A stretch of 23,700 nucleotides of DNA from an uncultured Porphyromonadaceae bacterium (GTDB taxonomy: Bacteria; Bacteroidota; Bacteroidia; Bacteroidales; Muribaculaceae). A program made the position numbers and the translations under genes. Positions within the stretch are counted from its first letter, which is position 1. Every line of letters begins with the position of its first letter. Shown here one piece after another: positions 6,926 through 15,048 of this stretch. The stretch lies in the NCBI GenBank assembly GCA_905193995.1, contig CAJJQT010000001.1:1-23700 (forward strand), in the 5' to 3' direction. Under the pieces are notes generated by a model. That model saw only the letters and a list, made by a program, of their open reading frames with translations. It had not been told where the DNA came from and ran no database searches.

Positions 6926-8116
6926 ATGGACACGTTAAAAAGACAGTACCAGCGCCTCCTGAAGAGGACATCCACCGAATATGTGCGCGACATTTATAGC
7001 AGTATTTCATGGAACGCCCGCCTCATCGGCATAAAGGGAGCCCGAGGCGTCGGCAAGACCACACTGATGCTCCAGCGCATTAAACTGGCTTTCCAGGACA
7101 CCGCAAAGGCCCTTTACGTATCGCTCGATGATATATGGTTCGCGGCCAACACACTGATGGATCTTGCCGAAAAAGCCGAAACCGACGGCATCACACATCT
7201 TTTTATAGATGAGGTTCATCGTATGCCGGGATGGGAAAGGCAGATAAAAAATGTTTATGATTTCTTTCCCGACCTCAACATCGTTTTCACCGGAAGTTCG
7301 CTGCTGGTAATCGACAATTCAGTAGCCGACCTGTCGCGCCGATGCCTGCTCTACAATATGCAGGGACTTTCATTCAGGGAATATCTTGAACTCGAGGGCG
7401 GCAATTTTGAAAAATTCGACCTTTCGGATATTATTTACGGACATGTTGACATAGCCGCGGACATCGCGAAGAAAACAGACGTGCTGAAGGAATTCCGCGC
7501 CTATCTCAGACATGGGTTTTACCCGTTCTATACGACAGAGACGGAAAACGACTATCTCATACGTGTCAACAATATGGTGGCGAGCGTCATCGACTATGAT
7601 ATTCCTGCGGTAGAGAATATCGAATATGCCACGCTGCTGAAAGCCAAACACCTGCTTACGGTGATCGCCTCGCAGACACCTTCGCCGCTAAACGCCACTG
7701 TCACGGCTAAAATACTTGGCGTCTCCGTCAACCAGCTCATAAAGATACTCTCGCTGCTTGGACGATCGCAGATACTGCGACTCCTGTACTACAAGACCGA
7801 ACGCGATCCCAAATCAATGGCGAAGCCACAGAAAGTGATTTTCGACAATACGTCGATACTGTATGCCCTCGGATTCGCCGACAAGGGGAAGGTACGCGAG
7901 ACTTTCTTTGCGTCAATGATGTCAGTCGGGCATGAAGTGGCTTATCCCAAAGCGGGCGACCTGCTCGTCGACAACCGCTATCTCTTCGAAATCGGCGGCG
8001 GCGGAAAAGGCTTTGACCAGATCAAGGATCTGCCCGACAGTTTTGTAGCCATGGACGATGTAGAGACTGGCATCGGCAACAAAATACCTCTGTGGCTCTT
8101 CGGTTTCCTCTACTGA
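6926..8116 (+). CDS. AAA+ ATPase with DUF4143-type C-terminal domain
   Basis: The 396-aa protein belongs to the COG1373-like group of ATPases. Walker A is GARGVGKTT (38-46), Walker B is HLFIDE (91-96), and a sensor-like FTGSS lies at about 121-125. A winged-helix-like segment follows at about 235-300 (TVTAKILGVSVNQLIKILSL). The C-terminal domain (about 310-396) has a D345...FEIGGGGKG pattern that resembles a PD-(D/E)xK fold in which the lysine is displaced. The function of this family is not established; many copies occur in gut Bacteroidales. The gene stands alone, with its own promoter embedded in a palindrome array and a strong terminator behind it. It looks lower in GC than metG and the deacylase gene on either side, consistent with transfer. 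Confidence 0.85.
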   Translation: MDTLKRQYQRLLKRTSTEYVRDIYSSISWNARLIGIKGARGVGKTTLMLQRIKLAFQDTAKALYVSLDDIWFAANTLMDLAEKAETDGITHLFIDEVHRMPGWERQIKNVYDFFPDLNIVFTGSSLLVIDNSVADLSRRCLLYNMQGLSFREYLELEGGNFEKFDLSDIIYGHVDIAADIAKKTDVLKEFRAYLRHGFYPFYTTETENDYLIRVNNMVASVIDYDIPAVENIEYATLLKAKHLLTVIASQTPSPLNATVTAKILGVSVNQLIKILSLLGRSQILRLLYYKTERDPKSMAKPQKVIFDNTSILYALGFADKGKVRETFFASMMSVGHEVAYPKAGDLLVDNRYLFEIGGGGKGFDQIKDLPDSFVAMDDVETGIGNKIPLWLFGFLY

Positions 8117-8130
8117 AATCGCCATATCCG

Positions 8131-8160
8131 TCAGCCGCAGGCTTTCTGCGGCTGATTTTT
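8131..8160 (+). terminator. Intrinsic terminator after the AAA ATPase gene
   Basis: TCAGCCGCAG (8131-8140) and CTGCGGCTGA (8146-8155) form a perfect 10-bp GC-rich stem with a 5-nt loop, followed by TTTTT. It lies 15 nt after the stop codon and separates the ATPase from metG. Confidence 0.9.
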
Positions 8161-8181
8161 ATGGGTTTTTCGGGGTTGCTA

Positions 8182-8213
8182 TTGTCCGACACGCGATTTT
8201 TTCGTATTTTTGC
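8182..8213 (+). promoter_or_regulatory. Promoter of the metG operon
   Basis: TTG (8182-8184) and TATTTTTGC (8205-8213) match the Bacteroidetes -33 and -7 elements with 20 nt between. The metG ATG follows at 8233, giving a leader of about 13 nt. Confidence 0.75.
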
Positions 8214-8232
8214 CGTTTGAAAGGAATATTGC

Positions 8233-10281
8233 ATGGAAAAGAATTACAAACGTACACTTGTCACCACAGCTCTCCCCTACGCCAACGGCCCCGTACACAT
8301 CGGCCACCTCGCCGGCGTTTACGTGCCCGCCGATATATACGCACGCTATCTGCGCCTCAACGGCCGTGAAGTAACCCTCGTCGGCGGCAGCGACGAACAC
8401 GGCGTGCCCATCACCATCAAGGCCAAGAAGGAAGGCGTCACGCCCCAGGACATCGTCGACCGCTACCACACCATCATCAAGGATTCGATGGAGGAGCTCG
8501 GCATCTCGTTCGACGTATATTCCCGCACAACGTCCGACATCCATTCGGCCACCGCTTCGGAATTCTTCCGACACCTCTACGACAAGGGCGTGTTTGTCGA
8601 AAAAGACTCCATGCAGCTCTACGACGAGAAAGCCGGCCAGTTCCTGGCCGACCGCTACGTCACCGGCGAATGCCCCAACTGCCACGCCCCGGGCGCCTAC
8701 GGCGACCAATGCGAGAAGTGCGGCTCATCGCTCAACGCCACCGACCTGATCAACCCCGTCAGCGCCATCACCGGCACCACGCCCGTACTTCGCCCCACCC
8801 GCCACTGGTATCTGCCCCTCGACCGCTACGAGCAGGCTCTGAGCCGCTGGATTCTCGAAGGCCACAAGGAGTGGAAGACCAACGTCTACGGCCAGTGCAA
8901 GTCGTGGATCGACCTCGGCCTCCAGCCTCGCGCCGTGTCGCGCGACCTCGACTGGGGCGTACCGGTGCCCGTCGAAGGCGCCGAAGGCAAGGTACTCTAC
9001 GTGTGGTTCGACGCGCCCATCGGATACATCTCCAACACCAAAGAGCTCTACCCCGACACCTGGGAGCAGTGGTGGAAGAGCGAGGACACACGCATCATCA
9101 ACTTCATCGGCAAGGACAACATCGTCTTCCACTGCATCGTCTTCCCCGCCATGCTCATGGCCTACGGCGACAACTACCAACTGCCCGACAACGTCCCCGC
9201 CAACGAATTCCTCAATCTCGAGGGCGACAAGATATCCACCTCGCGCAACTGGGCCGTCTGGCTCCATGAATACCTCCGCGACTTCCCCGGCAAGCAGGAC
9301 GTGCTGCGCTACGTGCTCACCGCCAATGCTCCCGAGACCAAGGACAACGACTTCACATGGAAGGACTTCCAGACCCGCAACAACAGCGAGCTGGTCGCCA
9401 TTCTGGGCAATTTCGTCAACCGTGTCACCGTCCTGACCCACAAATACTTCGACGGTATCACACCCGAACCCGGCGAACGCACGTCCGATGACCTGCGCGC
9501 CCTGGCCGACGTCCGCGAGGCCGCTGGCGCACTATCCGAGGCCATCGAGACCTTCCACTTCCGCGAAGCCCTCAGGCAGGCCATGGAGATCGCCCGCATC
9601 GGCAACCGCTACCTGCAGGAAACCGAACCCTGGAAGGTAGCCAAGACCGATATGGACCGTGTCCGCACCATCATATACACTGCCCTGCAGATCTGCGGCT
9701 CCCTGGCCGTGGCCTGCGTGCCTTTCATGCCTTTCATGGCCCATGCGCTCGCCGATGACCTGCGCATAGCGCCCCTCGAATGGGGTCGCATCGGCTCTGA
9801 CGACCTCGTGCCCCCCGCCACAGCCATCGCTCCCGCACGCCTCATCTTCCAGAAGATCGAGGACGACGCCATCAAGGCCCAGACCGACCGTCTCGACCGC
9901 ATCAAGGAAGAGAACAGGAAAAACGCCTGGAAACCGGCCGCTCAGCTCCCCGACGTCGACTTCGACACGTTCTGCAAATCCGACCTCCGGGTGGCCACCG
10001 TCAAGGCCTGCGAGAAAGTGCCCAAGGCCGACCGCCTGCTGAAATTCACCCTCGATGACGGCACCGGCACCGACCGCACCATCGTATCCGGCATCGCCGC
10101 ATACTATCCCGACCCCGCCGCCCTGGTCGGCCGTCAGGTATGCTTCATCGCCAATCTGCCCCCGCGCAAGCTGCGCGGCATCGAGTCGCAGGGCATGATC
10201 CTCTCGGCCGAGAACGCCGACGGATCGCTCGCGCTCATCGCACCGTCGGCTGCGGTGGCTCCCGGCGCTCAGGTAAAATAA
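8233..10281 (+). CDS. metG: Methionine--tRNA ligase
   Basis: The 682-aa class I synthetase charges tRNA-Met with methionine in the cytoplasm. The HIGH motif is HIGH itself (22-25) after LPYANGPV. The zinc knuckle carries two CxxC pairs, C147/C150 and C160/C163. The KMSKS loop is KISTS (333-337). The anticodon-binding helical domain spans about 390-540. A C-terminal EMAP/Trbp111-type tRNA-binding and dimerisation domain runs from about residue 577 to the end ([20 protein letters not shown], later [15 protein letters not shown]). Length and domain order are normal for Bacteroidetes MetG. A good promoter lies upstream. The asparaginase gene begins 21 nt after the stop codon, so the two are likely co-transcribed. 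Confidence 0.98.
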   Translation: MEKNYKRTLVTTALPYANGPVHIGHLAGVYVPADIYARYLRLNGREVTLVGGSDEHGVPITIKAKKEGVTPQDIVDRYHTIIKDSMEELGISFDVYSRTTSDIHSATASEFFRHLYDKGVFVEKDSMQLYDEKAGQFLADRYVTGECPNCHAPGAYGDQCEKCGSSLNATDLINPVSAITGTTPVLRPTRHWYLPLDRYEQALSRWILEGHKEWKTNVYGQCKSWIDLGLQPRAVSRDLDWGVPVPVEGAEGKVLYVWFDAPIGYISNTKELYPDTWEQWWKSEDTRIINFIGKDNIVFHCIVFPAMLMAYGDNYQLPDNVPANEFLNLEGDKISTSRNWAVWLHEYLRDFPGKQDVLRYVLTANAPETKDNDFTWKDFQTRNNSELVAILGNFVNRVTVLTHKYFDGITPEPGERTSDDLRALADVREAAGALSEAIETFHFREALRQAMEIARIGNRYLQETEPWKVAKTDMDRVRTIIYTALQICGSLAVACVPFMPFMAHALADDLRIAPLEWGRIGSDDLVPPATAIAPARLIFQKIEDDAIKAQTDRLDRIKEENRKNAWKPAAQLPDVDFDTFCKSDLRVATVKACEKVPKADRLLKFTLDDGTGTDRTIVSGIAAYYPDPAALVGRQVCFIANLPPRKLRGIESQGMILSAENADGSLALIAPSAAVAPGAQVK

Positions 10282-10302
10282 CACTCTCACCAACTGTTGA
10301 TC

Positions 10303-11337
10303 ATGGACAAACCACGCATCCTTATCATCTACACCGGAGGTACGATCGGCATGATCGAGGACCCCGTATCGAAGGCCCTGACGCCTTTCGACTTCTCGCA
10401 CCTCATGGAGAACGTGCCCAAGGTGAGGATGCTCGACTATGTGATCGACAACATACAGTTCGCGCCGCCGATCGACTCATCCGACATGAGTCCCGAGCAC
10501 TGGCGCGACATCGCACGCAGCATCGCCGACAACTATGACGCTTACGACGGCTTCGTCGTGCTCCACGGCACCGACACCATGGCCTATACGGCATCGGCCC
10601 TGTCGTTCATGCTTCAGGGTCTCTCCAAGCCGGTTATAATCACCGGATCGCAGCTCCCCATCGGCGAGGTCCGCACCGACGGCGAGGAAAACCTCATCAC
10701 GGCCCTGCAGATTGCCGCCGCCCGCGACGCCGACTCCCGGCCCATGATCCGCGAGGTTGCCATCCTCTTCGAGAATTACCTATGGCGCGGCAACCGCTCT
10801 ACCAAGCGTTCAGCCGACCATTTCAACGCCTTCCGTTCGTCGAACTATCCGCATCTGGCCAAGATCGGCCTCGGTATCGACTACGACCGCGATGCTCTCG
10901 CACGCCCGGCCGGCGGTCCGCTGAAGGTTGCGCTAGATCTCGACACCAACGTGGCGAGCATTGACCTTTTCCCCGGGCTCAACGAGCGCTCGCTGCGCCA
11001 TCAGCTGGCCACTCCCGGCATCAAGGGCATTGTCCTGCGCACATACGGCGCCGGAAACTCCCCCACCGCCCCATGGTTCATCGACGCCATCCGCGAGGCC
11101 ATAGCCCGCGGCATTGTAATCCTCAACGTCACGCAGTGCCTCAACGGCTCCGTCCACAGCAACCGCTACGTCTCCGGAGACCTCCTATCCAATGCGGGGG
11201 TCATTTCCGGTCAGGACATCACATTCGAGGCCGCCATCACAAAGATGATGCACCTCTTCGGCCTCGGCATTCCGACTGCCGAAGTCCGCGCACGCCTCGG
11301 GCGCCCTCTGGTCGGCGAAATGACCATCAACAACTGA
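10303..11337 (+). CDS. ansA: Type I L-asparaginase
   Basis: Hydrolyses L-asparagine to aspartate and ammonia; the absence of a signal peptide points to the cytoplasmic type I enzyme. The ATG at 10303 gives 344 aa starting MDKPRILIIYTGGTIG; a TTG two codons upstream is less likely. The nucleophile motif is TGGTIG (11-16), the second threonine motif is HGTDTMAYT (88-96, with T90 and D91), and K168 in NRSTKR fits the catalytic lysine. The C-terminal part holds the usual allosteric-type domain of type I enzymes (GNSPTAPWFIDAIREA and QCLNGSV). The gene follows metG closely and is followed 8 nt later by a small secreted-protein gene. Confidence 0.93.
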   Translation: MDKPRILIIYTGGTIGMIEDPVSKALTPFDFSHLMENVPKVRMLDYVIDNIQFAPPIDSSDMSPEHWRDIARSIADNYDAYDGFVVLHGTDTMAYTASALSFMLQGLSKPVIITGSQLPIGEVRTDGEENLITALQIAAARDADSRPMIREVAILFENYLWRGNRSTKRSADHFNAFRSSNYPHLAKIGLGIDYDRDALARPAGGPLKVALDLDTNVASIDLFPGLNERSLRHQLATPGIKGIVLRTYGAGNSPTAPWFIDAIREAIARGIVILNVTQCLNGSVHSNRYVSGDLLSNAGVISGQDITFEAAITKMMHLFGLGIPTAEVRARLGRPLVGEMTINN

Positions 11338-11345
11338 CCCGCCCC

Positions 11346-11690
11346 ATGATACTTCCGCGCCTGATCCGACACCGACTGCTAAGCATCGCCCTGCTGGCCG
11401 CATTCGCCGCCATGCCGCTCGGGGCAGCCGGTCCTGCGGCGCAGGCTCCGCGGTGGGAGACCGTCCAGACCATCGTCAGCGAACTTTCCGACGACTCGTT
11501 CGACGTGGCCGTGCGCGAGCAGTACATCTACGTCTTCACACCGAGGCCGGTCAGCATCAAGCTGTTCACCATCCTGGGACAGCTCGTGTCGCAGGGTTCC
11601 CTGCCGGCCGGCACCTCGCGGCTGCGCCTTAACTCGCGCGGCATCTACATTCTCAAGGCAGGCGACGTCACCCGCCGCATCAATATCTGA
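11346..11690 (+). CDS. Small secreted protein with type-IX-sorting-like C-terminal domain
   Basis: The frame is open far upstream inside ansA, but the natural start is the ATG at 11346, 8 nt after the ansA stop. It gives 114 aa with a signal peptide ([20 protein letters not shown]). The last 60 residues ([18 protein letters not shown], then [18 protein letters not shown]) match the pattern of type A sorting domains of the type IX secretion system, with the 'lGq.v' turn and the 'GiYilk' strand. Nothing resembling a passenger domain precedes it. It may be a stand-alone Ig-like fold protein rather than a secretion signal. dut begins 5 nt after its stop, so the genes are tightly linked. Confidence 0.75.
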   Translation: MILPRLIRHRLLSIALLAAFAAMPLGAAGPAAQAPRWETVQTIVSELSDDSFDVAVREQYIYVFTPRPVSIKLFTILGQLVSQGSLPAGTSRLRLNSRGIYILKAGDVTRRINI

Positions 11691-11695
11691 CAGCC

Positions 11696-12139
11696 ATGGA
11701 TCGAATCAAAGTAAAGATAATCAACCGCTCGGGCCACGAACTGCCCGCCTACGAGACCCCCTCGGCCGCCGGCATGGACGTGCGCGCCGCAAATACCGAA
11801 CCAATCGTCCTCCGGCCCCTCCAGCGGGCTCTGGTTCCCACCGGCTTGCGCGTTCAGCTTCCTCAGGGCTACGAAATGCAGATCCGCCCCCGCAGCGGCC
11901 TCGCCCTGCGCCACGGCATCTCGCTGGTCAACACTCCGGGAACGGTCGACGCCGACTTCCGGGGCGAAATCCAGGTCATCCTCATAAACCTTTCCGACGA
12001 GCCGTTTGTAATTAATCCCGGGGAACGCATCTGCCAGATGGTCATAACCAACTACACCCACGTCGAGTGGGAGCCGGTCAGCGAGCTCGACCGCACAGTC
12101 CGCGGCGACGGCGGATTCGGCCACACCGGCACCGACTGA
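11696..12139 (+). CDS. dut: dUTP diphosphatase (dUTPase)
   Basis: Cleaves dUTP to dUMP and pyrophosphate, keeping uracil out of DNA and feeding thymidylate synthesis. The 147-aa protein has all five trimeric dUTPase motifs: AGMDVRA (25-31), PRSGLA (65-70), [11 protein letters not shown] (82-92, catalytic D85), [12 protein letters not shown] (106-117) and [10 protein letters not shown] (136-145). In motif 3 the common tyrosine is Phe (F88). The length is typical. It sits between the small secreted protein and a TPR protein, within a compact same-strand series. Confidence 0.96.
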   Translation: MDRIKVKIINRSGHELPAYETPSAAGMDVRAANTEPIVLRPLQRALVPTGLRVQLPQGYEMQIRPRSGLALRHGISLVNTPGTVDADFRGEIQVILINLSDEPFVINPGERICQMVITNYTHVEWEPVSELDRTVRGDGGFGHTGTD

Positions 12140-12202
12140 CCTCCGCGGCGCTCCGCAGCGGCACAGGCCACCGCAACACTATTCCGGCCATAAACGTACA
12201 AG

Positions 12203-14062
12203 ATGAAACGAACACCTCTTATCCTGCTGATACTCTGCTGCGCGGCTGCCATGGCTGTCGGCGCCGGCAACGACCGCGAAAACCGCGACGCACGCGCACG
12301 CCGCGACCTGGCCCGCTACATGTTCTACCGCGCCAACGAAGTCATCGCGCCCATCTACGGCATAGCCGACACGGCCTTCAGCGACGGCCTCTACCTCCTC
12401 GAGGCCTCAAGAGCGGTCGACGACCCGAACCTCGACGCCGCAGCCGCACTCGGACGCCTCGTCCTGACCGTCGAACTCGGCGATTCGGCCGTCCGCGAAC
12501 GCGCCTACCGCGACGTACTCGACCACTACTTCCTGTATCCCGAAAATATGTTCGCCGGCGAATTTGTATCGCGCATGGCCGGCAACCGCAACGATGTCGA
12601 CGCATTCCTGCGCGTCAACAAGGCGCTCGCCGCAGCTCATCCCGACCGCACCGATCTGCTGATGGACCTTATCGACGGCTACGGCGCAGCATACATGCAG
12701 GGCGACTCGGCCGGCCGTGACTCGGCCCTGGCTACCCTGCGTTCGCTTGAGGAGCGCCTCGGTCCCGACCCGGCCCTGATCATGCGCTATGCCTGGATCA
12801 ACCAGCGCGACCTCGACACGGCCGCAGTCGTCGAAAAGATACGCCAGTTCACCCTCTCACGGCCCACCGACGCGTCGGCCCTCTACTACACGGCCCGAAT
12901 GTACGACGTGTTCCAGTTTCCCGACTCCACCACCAAGTATCTCGTTTTGGCGTGCCGGGCCGATTCCACCTACGGCCCCGCCTATCTGGCCCTGGCCGAC
13001 GAATACCTCAGCCGCGGCGACTCGGCCGCATACGACCGAACGGTCATCAGCGTAATCTCCAGCCCCGAAATTGAGTTCGACGACAAGCTGCACATCGTGC
13101 AGTCGTACTTCCAGAATGCCTACACCGACTCCACACGCACCGCTTTCACCGACACCATATTCGACATTCTCGAGGACCAGCACGCCGGCGAGCCCCAGGT
13201 CTACCGTCTCCACGGCGTATACTGCGCCACACGCGACGACTACGCCCGCAGCGCCGAATACTTCCGATACGCCCTCGATCTCGACCGCGAGGACCGCGAC
13301 ACCTACTCCATGCTCATCGAGGCCCAGCAGAAGTCCGGCGACACCCTCGGCGCAATAGCCACCGGCCACATGGCCATCGCCAACTGGGACGACAACCTAT
13401 ATTTCACCCTTCTCACAGCAGGCATCGAGATGATGTCCGACCGTCCGGCCGCCGCTTTGGCCACGCTCGACTCTTTCGACATCACCGACTTCGTCAACCC
13501 CAAGGCAATGTCGTCGTACCACCAGTCCCGCGCCGACGCCCTCTACAAACTCGGCATGCCCGACAGCGCCTTCGCCGAATACGACCGCGCCATTGAGTTC
13601 GACCCCGAGAACAGCATGGCCAAGAACAACGCAGCCTATTTCATGGCATGCTCCGGCACCGATCTCGGCCGCGCGCGCACACTCGCCGAGGAGGCCGTCG
13701 CCGACGATCCCCTCAACCCGACGATGCTCGACACCTATGCCTGGGTGCTTTTCAAGCGTAAGGAGTACAGGGAAGCACGCGAGCAGATCGAGCTCGCTCT
13801 GACTGCCTGCGGCATCAACATCGAGGAAACATCCGAAAAAGCCGTCAATCCAAAAGGATACGACGAGACGGCCCCGGACGGTCAGACTGCCGACACTGAC
13901 GAGGAAGTCTCATCCGAGATACTCGACCATGCAGGCGATATATTCTACATGAACGGCGAGCCCGACACCGCCGTCCGGTTCTGGAAGATGGCCCTCGAAC
14001 TCGATTCCGGCAACCAACAGATTCAGAAAAAAATCAAACACCGCGCATATTTCTTCGAATGA
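12203..14062 (+). CDS. Secreted tetratricopeptide-repeat protein
   Basis: The 619-aa protein starts with a signal peptide (LILLILCCAAAMAVGAG) and so is periplasmic or attached to the envelope. Tetratricopeptide-like helical pairs can be seen from about residue 200 onward; the clearest are AEYFRYALDLDRED, AFAEYDRAIEFDPENSMAKN and the C-terminal DTAVRFWKMALELDSGNQQI. An acidic, low-complexity insert (about 540-575, with EETSEKAVNPKGYDETAPDG and TDEEVSSE) interrupts the last repeats. TPR proteins mediate protein-protein contact. The stop overlaps the start of the DUF4292 lipoprotein gene by 4 nt (ATGA), so coupled translation and a shared task in envelope biogenesis are likely. Confidence 0.88.
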   Translation: MKRTPLILLILCCAAAMAVGAGNDRENRDARARRDLARYMFYRANEVIAPIYGIADTAFSDGLYLLEASRAVDDPNLDAAAALGRLVLTVELGDSAVRERAYRDVLDHYFLYPENMFAGEFVSRMAGNRNDVDAFLRVNKALAAAHPDRTDLLMDLIDGYGAAYMQGDSAGRDSALATLRSLEERLGPDPALIMRYAWINQRDLDTAAVVEKIRQFTLSRPTDASALYYTARMYDVFQFPDSTTKYLVLACRADSTYGPAYLALADEYLSRGDSAAYDRTVISVISSPEIEFDDKLHIVQSYFQNAYTDSTRTAFTDTIFDILEDQHAGEPQVYRLHGVYCATRDDYARSAEYFRYALDLDREDRDTYSMLIEAQQKSGDTLGAIATGHMAIANWDDNLYFTLLTAGIEMMSDRPAAALATLDSFDITDFVNPKAMSSYHQSRADALYKLGMPDSAFAEYDRAIEFDPENSMAKNNAAYFMACSGTDLGRARTLAEEAVADDPLNPTMLDTYAWVLFKRKEYREAREQIELALTACGINIEETSEKAVNPKGYDETAPDGQTADTDEEVSSEILDHAGDIFYMNGEPDTAVRFWKMALELDSGNQQIQKKIKHRAYFFE

Positions 14063-14904
14063 ACAGAATAATCAGATATTCCATCGCCGCCGTCCTCGCT
14101 GCCCTGCTGACACTCGCATCGGGATGTTCGTCGTCGCGCCGCACGGCCTCACCCGGCCAGGCGACGCCCCTGCCGCCGGCCACATCCACTGCCGGCCAAC
14201 TCATCCTCGGCCAGCTTCACACCGACGCAGGCCCGTGGACCGACTTTTACGCCCCGTTCACGCTCAAACTGCGCCGTCCCATCAGCCTGTCGGTCTCCGG
14301 ACGGGCAACTATGGTCCGCGGACAGTCGATACTCTTCTCAGCCCGGATGCTCGGCATCGAGATTGCCCAGCTTTACGTCGACGCCGACTCGGCCTGGCTC
14401 GTCGACAAGTTCCATAAGCTCATGTGCGCCGTACCTACCGACCGTCTCACAGGCGTCAGCGGCCTCACGGTCGGCAACCTGCAGGATCTGCTGCTCGGAC
14501 GCCCCTTCTACCCCGGCACCGCCGATCTGACTTCCGCGCTCGCAAATCTTGCCGTCACCGAGGCCGATGAAGCGGTCGTACTTCGTCCGCGCAAGGCCGA
14601 TGGCGCTGCCGACTGGTCCATGACTCTGGTCAGCGGCCCCGTCCTCGCTGCCGTCGACCTCGCCCTTTCCGGCGGCAAACGCCTCGGCCTGCAGTTCTCG
14701 CAGCCCGTGACCTCCGCCCAGGGGTCGGTCCCTTCCGAAATCGACGCCACCGGTCAGGCCGGCAAGTTCGTCCTCGACGCCTCCCTCGGCTGGTCGCTCG
14801 GCAAAGCCCGCTGGGACCGGGGCGACATCAAGGCCTGGACACCCCCCGCCGGCTACCGCCGCATCACCCCCGCCCAGCTCATCGAAACCCTCAAATCCAT
14901 GTAG
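14059..14904 (+). CDS. DUF4292-type lipoprotein
   Basis: The 281-aa protein has a lipoprotein signal with lipobox LASG-C (Cys23). The body (PFTLKLRRPISLSVSGRATM, IEIAQLYVDADSAWLVDKFH) matches the DUF4292 family of Bacteroidetes, which has a LolA/LolB-like fold in distant comparison; that comparison is from memory and no function is proven. It overlaps the TPR gene by 4 nt. In many Bacteroidales this gene is followed at once by an EnvC-like M23 gene; here a dinD homologue lies between them. The first palindrome of the dinD triplet begins 5 nt after its stop. Confidence 0.8.
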   Translation: MNRIIRYSIAAVLAALLTLASGCSSSRRTASPGQATPLPPATSTAGQLILGQLHTDAGPWTDFYAPFTLKLRRPISLSVSGRATMVRGQSILFSARMLGIEIAQLYVDADSAWLVDKFHKLMCAVPTDRLTGVSGLTVGNLQDLLLGRPFYPGTADLTSALANLAVTEADEAVVLRPRKADGAADWSMTLVSGPVLAAVDLALSGGKRLGLQFSQPVTSAQGSVPSEIDATGQAGKFVLDASLGWSLGKARWDRGDIKAWTPPAGYRRITPAQLIETLKSM

Positions 14905-14908
14905 CCCC

Positions 14909-14938
14909 GACCATTTTCGTGATCTCACGAAAATGGTC
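14909..14938 (+). repeat. Palindrome copy 1 of the dinD triplet
   Basis: A perfect 30-bp palindrome: arm GACCATTTTCGTGA, centre TC, then the exact reverse-complement arm ending at 14938. It sits directly behind the DUF4292 gene. No T-run follows on this strand, so a terminator role is unlikely. Confidence 0.9.
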
Positions 14939-14993
14939 ACCGGAAGTTAATATCTTAAGAATCAATTCCTAATATTCAAAAAACTATAACCTT

Positions 14994-15023
14994 GACCATT
15001 TTCGTGAGGTCACGAAAATGGTT
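14994..15023 (+). repeat. Palindrome copy 2 of the dinD triplet, in the dinD leader
   Basis: It has the same arms as copy 1 but centre GG and a final T instead of C. It lies 26 nt before the dinD ATG. A weak -7-like TAACCTTG (14987-14994) abuts it, so a bound protein would block transcription or initiation. Confidence 0.9.
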
Positions 15024-15048
15024 CTGCAAAAAATAAACACCTGATTTA

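Noticed and set aside
8725..9441. Minus-strand open frame of 238 codons inside metG
   Set aside because: It is a composition-driven shadow frame of metG with no independent start signals.
9532..10401. Minus-strand open frame of 289 codons over metG and ansA
   Set aside because: It lies opposite the certain metG gene, is Gly/Asp/Val-rich and shows no family features.
11073..11345. N-terminal extension of the small secreted protein into ansA
   Set aside because: The extension is a shadow of ansA, whereas the ATG at 11346 gives a proper signal peptide.
14909..14938. Palindrome copy 1 as an intrinsic terminator for the DUF4292 gene
   Set aside because: No T-run follows the stem, and the same sequence recurs in the dinD leader and inside its coding region.
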